DNA of 35,449 nt from CAYLLN01 sp036496265 (lineage in GTDB: Bacteria > Planctomycetota > Planctomycetia > Pirellulales > Pirellulaceae): positions 1 through 35,449 of the forward strand of contig DASXLL010000250.1 of NCBI GenBank assembly GCA_036496265.1, read 5' to 3'. Under the pieces are notes generated by a model. That model saw only the letters and a list, made by a program, of their open reading frames with translations, was not told where the DNA came from and ran no database searches. Positions within the stretch are counted from its first letter, which is position 1; the number at the start of each line of letters is the position of its first letter. A program made the position numbers and the translations under genes. Shown one piece after another: positions 25,378 through 33,396 of this stretch.

Positions 25378-25755
25378 ATGGCAAAAAAGAAAGCACTCGC
25401 CAAGAAGAAAGCAGTCCCGCAGAAAAAAGCAGTAGTGGAAAGGAAACCAGCGCCGGAAATGAAAGCAGCGTCGGAAAAGAAAGCGTTGCCAGAAAAGAAA
25501 GCAGCGCCGGAAAGGAAACCGAAATTGGACGCCGACTTTTTGGACTTGCTCAAATTGGCGAATGCGCCCGAAGTAGCAGAAAAAAAGACATCCGCGATCG
25601 ACTCGGACGTTATCGGCTTATTTGAAACAGCTTTAGCCTCGGTTAAAGACGCCAAGCATCGCCTGGCTCAAGATAAGGATATCACCAAGGAAATCCTGAA
25701 CGCGATTGAGTATTTGCAATTTGGAATATCTAAATTGAAAGCGGCAAACCGATAA
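25378..25755 (+). CDS. Lys/Ala/Pro-rich histone-H1-like small protein
   Basis: This is a 125-residue protein. Residues 3-50 consist of repeated units such as EKKALPEKKAAPERKP, rich in Lys, Ala and Pro, as in bacterial histone-H1-like and AlgP-type DNA-binding tails. Residues 51-125 are a helical domain (LDADFLDLLKLA, then VIGLFETALASVKDAKHRL and ILNAIEYLQFGISKLKAA). The ATG at 25378 follows GGAGAG by a few bases and is preferred to one seven codons earlier. A basic disordered tail on a small helical domain suggests nucleic-acid binding or nucleoid compaction. It sits 62 bases after the other small gene and may be co-transcribed. The function is inferred only. Confidence 0.75.
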   Translation: MAKKKALAKKKAVPQKKAVVERKPAPEMKAASEKKALPEKKAAPERKPKLDADFLDLLKLANAPEVAEKKTSAIDSDVIGLFETALASVKDAKHRLAQDKDITKEILNAIEYLQFGISKLKAANR

Positions 25756-25790
25756 GACCGAAACTTGGCGGCCGGCTGGTGGGACGAAAT

Positions 25791-27122
25791 CTAGGCATCA
25801 ATGATTTTCAGTCGGCCCGTGCTATCGCCCAGCGACGCGACGCTCGCCCCCATGCGGTCCAGCATCGACAAGAACAAGTTGTTCAGCGGCGCGCCCTCCC
25901 GAACGACGACGTGCCGGCCCGATTTGATCGTGCCGCCGCCGCGGCCGGCGAGAATGATCGGCAGATCGTCGTGCTTGTGCCGATTTCCGTCCGACAGACC
26001 GCTGCCGTACATGACCATGCAGTTGTCGAGCAAGTTGCCAGCGCCTTCCGGCGTTTCCTTCAGCTTGGTCAGGAAGCGAGCAAACTCGCCGACGAGAAAC
26101 AGATCGATTTTCTGAAGCTGCTCGATCTTCTCCGGATCACTGCGATGATGCGAAAGTTCGTGATGACCATTGTTCACTCCGACCATGCGGTACGGCCGGT
26201 TCGAGCCCTCTTTGGCTGAGATAAACGTGATGACCCGCGTGGCATCGGTCTGAAAGGCCAGCGCCATCAAGTCGTACATGAGCTGAACGTGCTCCTGCAC
26301 ATCCGTTGGCACATCCTCCGGCGTGTCGAACTCCGGTACCACCACTTCCTGCCGCTGCTGGCCAGCCCGGCTAATACGCTGCTCGATTTCGCGGACGCTG
26401 GAGAAATATTGATCGATTTTCCTCTGATCGCTGCGGCCAAGACGCTGTTGCAGATCGGCGGCCTGCTCGGAAACGAGGTCGAGAACGCTTTGACGAACCC
26501 GATTGCGACGGCTTGGGCCAATGCCGCCGGCGCTATTTCCAAATAACCGATCGAATACCAGCCGTGGCTTGATCTCCGTGACCATCGGCGTCGTAGCATC
26601 TTTCCAAGAGATCGAGTTGGAATAGGCACAGCTATAGCCGCTGTCGCAGCTTCCGGCATCCTTGCCGCGTTCGGTGCCGAGCTCCAGCGACGGCAATTTG
26701 GTCAAATGGCCGATCCGCTCGGCCGCGGCTTGATCGACGCTCTGGCCAACGCGAATGTGGGCGCCGGAGGTCTTAATCGGATGAGCGCCAGTCAGCAGCG
26801 AGGCGCTCGACCTCGCATGATCGCCGGCGCCATCGCCCTTCGAAAATCCATTCTCCTGGGCGAGGCCCGTAAGCACCGTCACGTGCGAGCGGACTTCGGC
26901 CAGCGGCTGCATTGTTGGGCCGAACTTGAACGATTCGCCTTCGCCTTCCGGCCGCCAGGCATCCATGATCGCCCCATTAGGAAACGAGATGAACGCCATC
27001 CGCACGGGTGCGGCTGCTTCTGCCGCAAAAGAACGCTGCGGCAGCATCGCTTCGAGAAGCGGCAGTCCTACCGCACAACCAACACCCTTCAACATTGTCC
27101 GGCGATTCAACTGCATGCTCAT
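25791..27122 (-). CDS. DUF1552 protein with Tat-like signal
   Basis: The 443-residue protein begins with NRRTMLKGVG followed by a short hydrophobic stretch, a twin-arginine leader. The mature part contains DUF1552 landmarks: MAFISFPNGAIMDAW, VLTGLAQENG, DHARSSASLLTGAHP and, near the end, MVYGSGLSDGNRHKHDDLPIILAG. The last segment resembles the metal-site region of the DUF1501/sulfatase-like alkaline-phosphatase superfamily, which I give as inference. AGGAG is six bases before the ATG at 27122. The start overlaps the stop of the DUF1587/1592-type gene by four bases (ATGA), so the two are translationally coupled. This pair is expanded in planctomycetes; its substrate is not known. Confidence 0.93.
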   Translation of the reverse strand: MSMQLNRRTMLKGVGCAVGLPLLEAMLPQRSFAAEAAAPVRMAFISFPNGAIMDAWRPEGEGESFKFGPTMQPLAEVRSHVTVLTGLAQENGFSKGDGAGDHARSSASLLTGAHPIKTSGAHIRVGQSVDQAAAERIGHLTKLPSLELGTERGKDAGSCDSGYSCAYSNSISWKDATTPMVTEIKPRLVFDRLFGNSAGGIGPSRRNRVRQSVLDLVSEQAADLQQRLGRSDQRKIDQYFSSVREIEQRISRAGQQRQEVVVPEFDTPEDVPTDVQEHVQLMYDLMALAFQTDATRVITFISAKEGSNRPYRMVGVNNGHHELSHHRSDPEKIEQLQKIDLFLVGEFARFLTKLKETPEGAGNLLDNCMVMYGSGLSDGNRHKHDDLPIILAGRGGGTIKSGRHVVVREGAPLNNLFLSMLDRMGASVASLGDSTGRLKIIDA

Positions 27123-29491
27123 GGTTGCTCCTGCTCGCTGCTCGTTTTGCGGAAGGGATCGCTCGTGACAATCGACTGGACCAGCGTCGAAAATCGAAAA
27201 TCCTTGTCCTCAACCTGCTCCACTATCTTATCGACCGTGCAGCGGTCCTGCACGGCAAGTTCGCGCCCGAGGGCGAATGTGAGCATTTTTTCGGCCAGGC
27301 ACCGCACAAATTCGCCGCGGCGCTTGTCGAGCACTTTGGCCAAGGCCAGCGGTCCGTTGAACTTTGCGCCACCGGGCAGTTCGCCGGACGCATCGACCTT
27401 GAACTGGCCGTCTTTATCGCGCCAGCGGCCAATCGCGTCAAAGTTTTCCAGGCCAAAGCCGAGTTGATCCATCACCTTGTGGCACGAGGCGCAAACAGGA
27501 TTTTCGCGGTGAATCGTAAGCTGTTGCCGCAGCGTCGCATTCGGTTTGGCTTTTTGAACCGCATCGAGATCAGGCGCATCCGGCGGCGGATCGGGAGGAG
27601 GCGAGCCGAGAATGTTTTCCAGCATCCATTTGCCGCGTTTAACCGGCGACGTGCGGCCAGGATTGCTGGTCAGCGTGAGGATGCTCGCCTGCGTGAGCAC
27701 GCCGGTATGGGATTTGTCGGTGAAATTAACGCGCTGAAATTCGGACCCTTCGATGCCCTCGATCCCGTAATGCTGCGCGAGTCGTCCATTTACATAGGTG
27801 AATCGACCACTGAGGAAGTCGAGAACGCTGCGGTCCTCCTGGATGATCGCTGCGGCGAAAAGTTCCGTCTCGCGGCGCATCGCCGCTTTTAGCTCGGCGT
27901 CGAACTGAGGAAAAACTTGCGGGTCTGGCGCAACGCCGTCGAGCAGCCGGAGATTAAGCCATTGCGTGATGAAGTTGTCGACGAGCGCCTGCGTTTTCGA
28001 GTCAGCGAGCATCCGGCGGACCTGCTGCTGCAGCGCGTCATCCTCGTGTAGCGTGTTTTTCGCTGCCAAACTAAGCAGCTCTTCATCGGGTGTACTGCTC
28101 CAGAGGAAATACGACAAGCGGGAGGCAAGTTCGAAATCCCCAACTGGACGAACGAGGCCGGCAGCCGCACTTTTGTCACCGCCTTCCACGCGAAACAGAA
28201 AGTGTGGCGAAGCGAGAATCGCAGTCACCGCAACCTGCATGCCTTGCTCGAACGAATCGCCCTGTTTCACCGCATTGTCGACCAACGCGGCGAAGCTATT
28301 CACTTCGCTCTCTGCCGTAGGCCGGCGAAAGGCGCGAACCATGAGCGGCTGGAGATTGGTTTTGGCTGCCTCGATCGGTGAGCGGCCGCCTTCAGGCCGA
28401 ACCGGAATCAGCCGGCGATGCACTTCGGGATAATCCTCCGGCTGCGGATCGAGCGGGCCATCGACTTCGATCGAATCAATGACCAGATTGCGATCGCGTC
28501 GACGGCGATCTTCAGCCGTCGGATCTTCAAAGTCGTTGAGAAAATGACCGCTGACTCGGTGCATGCCCGCGGGCACGTTCCATTTGATCTCATACCGGCC
28601 GCGCATCTGCGCGGCGTTGACATCAAACACCTTTACCTTCTGGCCATCGAGACGCATTTCCATTTGCGGCGGTTCATCGCCGGCTTGCTGACCCGCCGCG
28701 ATAATCCGCAATGTATAGCGGCCGGCTCGCCGGAAATCAAAATCGGCGCCGACGCCGCCGGCGGAGTAAATCGTCCAGCGGCGGCTCGATTGCGAGTAGT
28801 CGTATTGAGCCGAGCCTTCGCCGATGAGCTGATCACGAAATCGGAACTGCGATCGAACGAATTGTGACGGATCGGTCACGATCGTATGTTCAGCAATTTG
28901 CTCTGCCGCAGCCAGATATTTTTCCATCAACAGCGGAGGCAGGCTGAGCACGTCGCCAATATTGTCGAAGCCCCCCCCAACGTCGTCCGATGGAAAATCG
29001 TCAGCGGGACGCAGCTTGATGCCGAACAGATCGCGAATCGTGTTGTTGTATTCCGCGCGATTGAGGCGGCGGATCGTAACATGACCCGGGCTGACCGCCG
29101 TGTCGCAATCGAAGTTGTAAACCGTCCGTTCGATCCAATTCACAACCGACCGACGGACGGCTTCACTCGGCTGCTCGCTGTCCTCGGGCGGCATCGCGCC
29201 GGAGCGCAGCATTTGAATCGTTCGCTGCCAGGTTTTTTCGTCCGCGGCGACGTCCGCTGGTGACTTGAATTGGTCAAAGCGGATGTCGCCTTCCTGGGCG
29301 TCCACTCCGTGGCATTCGAGACAATGCTTCTTCAGGAACGGTGCAATCTGCTTCTGATAGGCAGCGGCAGCATCCGTTTTTGTCGCGGCCGGCGATTGGG
29401 CGAAAACGACCTGTGACGTTGCGGTTGCGGCTGCCAACAGGCCGGCGATTGTCCAAAAAACCAAGTGTCCGGCTGGTAGTTTATGTGTCAT
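27119..29491 (-). CDS. Exported haem protein with DUF1587/1592/1588/1585 domains
   Basis: This 790-residue protein is a typical planctomycete exported cytochrome-like protein. After a signal peptide (about residues 8-31) there is a first c-type haem motif, CLECH at 57-61. The DUF1587 block (DDVGGGFDNIGDVLSLPPLL) follows, then a carbohydrate-binding-like beta region around 240-330, DUF1592 (ASPHFLFRVE), DUF1588 (VLTQASILTLTSNPGRTSPV) and DUF1585 (FGLENFDAIGRWR). A second haem motif, CASCH, is at 667-671. Two CxxCH motifs imply redox or electron-transfer activity outside the cytoplasm, and the beta region suggests a link to polysaccharides. It is the first gene of a two-gene operon with DUF1552. 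Confidence 0.95.
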   Translation of the reverse strand: MTHKLPAGHLVFWTIAGLLAAATATSQVVFAQSPAATKTDAAAAYQKQIAPFLKKHCLECHGVDAQEGDIRFDQFKSPADVAADEKTWQRTIQMLRSGAMPPEDSEQPSEAVRRSVVNWIERTVYNFDCDTAVSPGHVTIRRLNRAEYNNTIRDLFGIKLRPADDFPSDDVGGGFDNIGDVLSLPPLLMEKYLAAAEQIAEHTIVTDPSQFVRSQFRFRDQLIGEGSAQYDYSQSSRRWTIYSAGGVGADFDFRRAGRYTLRIIAAGQQAGDEPPQMEMRLDGQKVKVFDVNAAQMRGRYEIKWNVPAGMHRVSGHFLNDFEDPTAEDRRRRDRNLVIDSIEVDGPLDPQPEDYPEVHRRLIPVRPEGGRSPIEAAKTNLQPLMVRAFRRPTAESEVNSFAALVDNAVKQGDSFEQGMQVAVTAILASPHFLFRVEGGDKSAAAGLVRPVGDFELASRLSYFLWSSTPDEELLSLAAKNTLHEDDALQQQVRRMLADSKTQALVDNFITQWLNLRLLDGVAPDPQVFPQFDAELKAAMRRETELFAAAIIQEDRSVLDFLSGRFTYVNGRLAQHYGIEGIEGSEFQRVNFTDKSHTGVLTQASILTLTSNPGRTSPVKRGKWMLENILGSPPPDPPPDAPDLDAVQKAKPNATLRQQLTIHRENPVCASCHKVMDQLGFGLENFDAIGRWRDKDGQFKVDASGELPGGAKFNGPLALAKVLDKRRGEFVRCLAEKMLTFALGRELAVQDRCTVDKIVEQVEDKDFRFSTLVQSIVTSDPFRKTSSEQEQP

Positions 29492-29588
29492 GAAACGAAC
29501 TCTGCGCGCCTTCGGGCAACGCTCATTTACATGATGCGCTTAAGCTTGGCCAAATGCGCTCAATTAGCAAAATATTTGTTCAAACAAG

Positions 29589-30398
29589 TTAACTGCCGCA
29601 ATCCGCAATGGCGTCGATCAGCGCCGCGAGCAATGCCGGCGACGCCGCGGCGATCAATTCAGGCTTTTCCAGGCAAATCGGTGAACCGCTAAGGCCCGTC
29701 GTTTTGCCGTTGGCTTCCTCCACCATCAACAAGCCGGCGGCCACGTCCCAGACGCTGACACTGGTGGCCAAATAACCGTCGAGTCGCCCTGCCGCGACGT
29801 AACACAAGTTCAACGCGGCGGATCCCATTCGACGCACCGACTGGCTCGCCAGCAGGATTTCGACAAACCGCTTAATCTCGGGCGAGTCGCGATTCACATG
29901 TGGTGAAAAGCTAACGGCAATCAGTGCCCTATTAAGCTCCCTGCATCCGCTCGACTGCAGCGGCTTGCCATTCAGCTTGGCGCCTTTCCCGCGCTCGGCG
30001 ACGAAGCATTCTTTTGCTAATGGATCAAAAACGACCCCTAGCTCGATGTGCGGCCCGCGTTGCAATGCGATCGAAACGGCATAGCCGGGGAGGTGGTGGA
30101 TGTAGTTGGTCGTTCCGTCGAGCGGATCGACAATCCAGCGGTAATCGGAACGACGCTCGGAGATGGCTGGCAAACCCTGGGCTTTGCGGTCGGCTGCTTC
30201 TTCCTCGCTCAGAAAATCGTGGTCTGGAAATGACTTAAGGATGCAGGAGCGAATGGCTTCCTGCGCCGCCAAATCAGCCTGAGAAACGAGGTCTTTGGGG
30301 CCTTTTTCCCGGGGGGTGAAGCGGTCCTGCCAGTCGAGCAGAGCCTGGCCGCCGAGCTCGGCAGCCTGCAGACAAACGGAGAGAAAGGAATTTGACAT
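29589..30398 (-). CDS. Inositol monophosphatase family protein (SuhB/CysQ-like)
   Basis: These Mg-dependent phosphatases act on inositol phosphate, sugar phosphates or adenosine bisphosphate. The 269-residue protein has SEEEA at 64-68, the metal-binding DPLDGTTNYIHHLP at 91-104 and WDVAAGLLMVEEANG at 217-231, the three standard motifs. Substrate choice cannot be settled from these motifs. The ATG at 30398 is preferred because the conserved N-terminal helix begins there; the frame to 30452 adds 18 residues of poor quality. No Shine-Dalgarno is evident. It is separated from the haem-protein gene by about 100 bases on the same strand. Confidence 0.93.
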   Translation of the reverse strand: MSNSFLSVCLQAAELGGQALLDWQDRFTPREKGPKDLVSQADLAAQEAIRSCILKSFPDHDFLSEEEAADRKAQGLPAISERRSDYRWIVDPLDGTTNYIHHLPGYAVSIALQRGPHIELGVVFDPLAKECFVAERGKGAKLNGKPLQSSGCRELNRALIAVSFSPHVNRDSPEIKRFVEILLASQSVRRMGSAALNLCYVAAGRLDGYLATSVSVWDVAAGLLMVEEANGKTTGLSGSPICLEKPELIAAASPALLAALIDAIADCGS

Positions 30399-30584
30399 CA
30401 GATTGCGAGGCGGGAAACAAGGCAGGCGGGACCGCCATTGTAAGCTTCGCAAACATTCCTGCCTATCAGCGAAATGGCAGTTGTTATCTGGCTAATTAGG
30501 CGTTGGAGCGGCTAAAGCGGTTGAGGCCCCCGCTAGGCCGTATTGAGCGTGAAAAAAGATTGCCAAGATTTTGTTACCAAACTA

Positions 30585-30612
30585 TGGACACGCGCGCCGA
30601 TGTTGCTAGACT
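30585..30612 (+). promoter_or_regulatory. Promoter candidate for a short RNA
   Basis: TGGACA (30585-30590, five of six to consensus) and TAGACT (30607-30612, four of six) are 16 bases apart, which predicts transcription from about 30619. An alternative pair, TTGCCA and TATGGA, lies about 24 bases upstream. It is the best promoter-like pair in the 397-base gap between the phosphatase and the gene at 30796. Confidence 0.45.
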
Positions 30613-30618
30613 GAAACC

Positions 30619-30761
30619 TGTGCGAGAGGTGAACAACCGTCAGCGCAGCATGGATGGATCATTCGGAATCATAATTTCATAACGCACGCAAGTAATCGCT
30701 AACGGCCTCTTCTCTGTTCCGGCCCCGCCGACTTACTGCCAAGTGAGCGGCGGGGTTTTTT
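30619..30761 (+). ncRNA. Candidate small RNA or attenuated leader
   Basis: A promoter-like pair and a strong intrinsic terminator bracket about 143 bases without a plausible open reading frame. A six-base-pair stem (CTGTGC with GCGCAG, about 30617-30647) is visible near the 5' end. I do not recognise it as 6S, SRP, tmRNA, RNase P or a known riboswitch. It could be a free-standing small RNA, or a leader that stops transcription before the gene at 30796, whose start lies 35 bases after the T-run. Confidence 0.45.
30723..30761 (+). terminator. Intrinsic terminator upstream of the gene at 30796
   Basis: CCCCGCCG (30723-30730) pairs perfectly with CGGCGGGG (30748-30755). The stem is extended after a bulged A by CTTAC with GTGAG, leaving a six-base loop. 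Six T residues follow (30756-30761). This is a textbook rho-independent terminator on the plus strand. Confidence 0.85.
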
Positions 30762-30795
30762 ATTTCTTGATGTTAAGTTTTGATGACGATCGGCG

Positions 30796-31545
30796 ATGAG
30801 TGAGCAGGATGTGAACTGGGAGCTGAACGGGCCGGGTGCAACGCTTAAGTGCGGTCCGTTGGAAGCATATGCCCGCTGTGACGCGCACGGATTGGATGTT
30901 GTGGTCACCAAATGGGCCGAGCGGCCGACACCGGGAATTTCGGTGCTATGCTCCGCCGGTCCCATGGAGTCGGCAGGGCAGTTGGAAGTCGCGGAGCGCT
31001 ACGTCCGCGGCAACGACTTTGTTGTTAGTTGCTTGCCGGCGGGACCGCATCGCATCACGCCGCATGTTTATTGGCGAGCTGCGTTTTGTCGGGAGTTCAA
31101 CGCAGCGCGATTGGAGCTCTTGCTTTCAGCGCAGACGGATTTGTTGGATAGTGGGCCGACCTGGCACATCAACAGCTTTGTGCGCGAGGCGACGCTGTTG
31201 CATTGCGAAATTCGGGAGCATCGGCAGGTCGAAGATATTAGTGCGGTGGTGAGGACGTTTGACGCCGCCGCCTCGACCGAGCATCTGTTTTTGTTTCGCG
31301 TGCAATCGCTGGGGATCTCTTACGCCCAAATGGTGCATCCGTCGGACTTCGCGGGCGCGAATGTCGCGCTCGACGGTCGCCAGCCGATGGTTGTCGGCTC
31401 GACGCTCTTTCCCGAGCGGCTGGAAAAAGGCGTCATTCGCCGCGGGCGGATCTGCGGCTGGTTTATGCCGGCTGAAAACGATTTAGAGACCGCAGCCAAG
31501 CTGGCCCAGGACTTCGTCGATGAGCCGCTGCCTCTGACCGCGTAG
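30796..31545 (+). CDS. Protein of unknown function
   Basis: This 249-residue protein has no signal peptide or transmembrane helix. It looks like an all-beta domain with conserved-looking aromatic and acidic positions (PTWHINSFVREATLLHCEIREHR, then FLFRVQSLGISYAQMVHPSDFA given here in parts). I do not recognise the family. The ATG at 30796 lacks a Shine-Dalgarno; the strong terminator 35 bases upstream means either that its own promoter lies in that gap or that its expression depends on read-through. It converges with the membrane protein gene at 31578-32789, with a hairpin between the two stops. Confidence 0.75.
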   Translation: MSEQDVNWELNGPGATLKCGPLEAYARCDAHGLDVVVTKWAERPTPGISVLCSAGPMESAGQLEVAERYVRGNDFVVSCLPAGPHRITPHVYWRAAFCREFNAARLELLLSAQTDLLDSGPTWHINSFVREATLLHCEIREHRQVEDISAVVRTFDAAASTEHLFLFRVQSLGISYAQMVHPSDFAGANVALDGRQPMVVGSTLFPERLEKGVIRRGRICGWFMPAENDLETAAKLAQDFVDEPLPLTA

Positions 31546-31562
31546 GGTGGGCTGTGCCCGCC
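31546..31562. terminator. Short hairpin between convergent genes
   Basis: GGTGGGC (31546-31552) and GCCCGCC (31556-31562) form a seven-base-pair stem with one T-G pair and a TGT loop, starting one base after the TAG stop of the upstream gene. A short T-rich stretch follows on the plus strand (ATTTTCTT). It may serve both convergent genes, and its sequence resembles common intergenic palindromes. Confidence 0.5.
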
Positions 31563-31577
31563 ATCTGTTCGATTTTC

Positions 31578-32789
31578 TTATGCACTCCGCGCCGCCGATC
31601 GCAATCGCTCAATGGCGCTCCGATACCGACTATGGAACTCCAGCGCCGTGTAAGCCAAATACAGATTCCCGCCAATCGAGAAGAACAGCGCAAAAGTCAC
31701 GAACAAGAGCGGGCCCCACGGCTTATCTTGTTGCTGCTGAACGCTAAGCGGATTGTTGAACGGAAAGCCACCAGAGTTAGCGGCGTTCGGCGGCAAGCCG
31801 GCCATGCGATTGTCCGGATAATTATTGAATGCTGGCCGCTGCGCGGGTGGAAGCGGTGGCGGCAATTGCGGCTGCTGATTGGCGACGCGCTGAAAGGTGT
31901 AGTTCGGGACGGGCGGCGCTTCGGGATTTGGATTCAGCGGCGGTCGGATCGAATCAAAGCCGTTGTTTGATGGCGGCTGGTTAAAGCCGGTGTAGGAATT
32001 GGCCGGCGGAACGGCCGAATTGCCGTAGTTCGGCTGCGTGTACCCCGGCGGTTGATTGAATTGTGAGCCGCGAGGGTCGTGGGCCGGTCGGTCGTTGAAG
32101 CCGCGCTCATTGACATTGTTGCCAAATCGCGCTGGCTGATTTTGCGAATCGACCGCGCTCGTGTTCCAGGTGTTGCGGTTAAATTCGTTTGCGTTGTTGG
32201 GCAGTGTAGCTTGCGTCAATAGTGCCGGTGAGCGGCCGCCAATTCGCGGCAGCGTGCCGCGGCCGGCTTTCACGACGAAGCGCGCGAGCCGTCCAGCAGC
32301 CGGATCGACAGGCACGTAGAGTTCATCGCCGATCGAAAGTGTGCTGAGGACAGTCGGATCGATTTGCACCATGTATTGCTGATTGCCGTTGTTATCTGGC
32401 TGCCAGCCGGTGGTAACGCCGAAATTTTGATCGGGCGTGCCGCCGGCGCGAGCAGGCCACAGAATCGTTGCTTGGGGATCGCTGGTGACCGGCGCAACGT
32501 CGCGCGAGGCATAGCGCCCTGAGGCGAGTATCAATTGGCGAAATCGTTCTTCGCCGGCGGCAGTGTGGCGGGCGGGAATGCCGTCTTTGGGCAAAACCGT
32601 GATGCAGAGGCGCGCAAGTGAACCTGCGTCAGCCGGGACATCGCTGAAGATCTCTTCGCCGGCGGAGAGCGCTTGCACGATCTCCGGCTCGATCTGCAGA
32701 ACATATTCCTGCTGCTGATCGACGCCCGTGCGCCAACTATAGACAACTCCCAGCGAGGCAATCGTTAATAGCAGCGAGAATCCATTCAT
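31578..32789 (-). CDS. Membrane protein with duplicated extracytoplasmic domain and Asn/Pro-rich linker
   Basis: The product (403 residues from the ATG at 32789, with GGGGAG eight bases upstream) has an N-terminal hydrophobic segment (residues 2-18) and a C-terminal one (about 359-380) followed by a basic tail. Two similar segments occur at about residues 25-66 and 136-175 (EYVLQIEPEIVQALSAGEE and QYMVQIDPTVLSTLSIGDE), each ending in a LAR motif, which shows an internal duplication. Residues 190-345 are rich in Asn, Pro and Gln with NQPPGY- and FNQPPS-type units and are probably disordered. I do not recognise a family. The layout suggests an envelope-spanning anchor. Confidence 0.78.
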   Translation of the reverse strand: MNGFSLLLTIASLGVVYSWRTGVDQQQEYVLQIEPEIVQALSAGEEIFSDVPADAGSLARLCITVLPKDGIPARHTAAGEERFRQLILASGRYASRDVAPVTSDPQATILWPARAGGTPDQNFGVTTGWQPDNNGNQQYMVQIDPTVLSTLSIGDELYVPVDPAAGRLARFVVKAGRGTLPRIGGRSPALLTQATLPNNANEFNRNTWNTSAVDSQNQPARFGNNVNERGFNDRPAHDPRGSQFNQPPGYTQPNYGNSAVPPANSYTGFNQPPSNNGFDSIRPPLNPNPEAPPVPNYTFQRVANQQPQLPPPLPPAQRPAFNNYPDNRMAGLPPNAANSGGFPFNNPLSVQQQQDKPWGPLLFVTFALFFSIGGNLYLAYTALEFHSRYRSAIERLRSAARSA

Positions 32790-33396
32790 CGCTTGCACTC
32801 CCCATCAAACGTCAATAATCGGCGACTTGATCTGCTCAATGGCGGTTCAAGCGGCGGCGCAAAGCCCACGGCGCGAGCCGGGACGATCGGGCAGCGGCGG
32901 CAATCGTAGCCGACCGCGGCACTTTGGGCAAAGAGCGAAAACGGCGAAAATGCCGTGGGTTTACTCAGTTGTCACGAAACAATTTTTCCCCGCCTTAGGA
33001 CCAGGTTGAAGCACTTAACTCTTGTTGGTGTCAATAGTTAGGTGGGTTCGATAGGGTAATCGCAAATGACAGCCAGGTTAATTCTGGTGAATGAATTCGC
33101 ATGAGATGCCAGCCCCGCGGCAGTTGTTTATGCGTAAGGCGTTCTAAACGACAGAGCGCGGCCGCCCTATAGATCGCTCGCGATCGGCTGAAAAAACCGG
33201 GTGGAAAATCCGGCGCTAGAGGTGTTTGTCGAAAAAATCCCGGCGAGTCAGCTACGGACCCTGGAGACCAAATTACAAGTCATCGGAGGGCCGAATTGCG
33301 GCGTAGCGATTGCATCGCTCGATCGCAATGCGCGAGCCGCCAGCTCCCTTGGGGCTGTGCAACGTTCGATCAAACCCGATTTTGGGAGGCCCAACT
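32790..33396. other. Long intergenic region between divergent genes
   Basis: No gene is supported in these 607 bases; the short frames present have no family features or binding sites. Two structures are visible: an eight-base-pair stem around 32913-32952 (CCGCGGCA with TGCCGTGG, one G-T pair), and a two-tier hairpin at 33098-33134 (CGCAT with ATGCG outside, TGCC with GGCA inside). Promoters for the two divergent genes must lie here, but no strong box pair stands out. GGGAGG at 33384-33389 is the ribosome binding site of the following gene. Confidence 0.4.

Noticed and set aside
25380..25530. Repeats rich in GAAAGCA and GAAAAGAAAGC units, considered as a CRISPR-like or tandem array
   Set aside because: They are degenerate and in frame, encoding the Lys/Ala/Pro tail; there are no uniform repeats or spacers.
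26706..27892. Plus-strand open frames of 253 and 294 residues
   Set aside because: They are antisense to the DUF1552 and DUF1592 genes and have no recognisable domains; long antisense frames are expected at this GC content.
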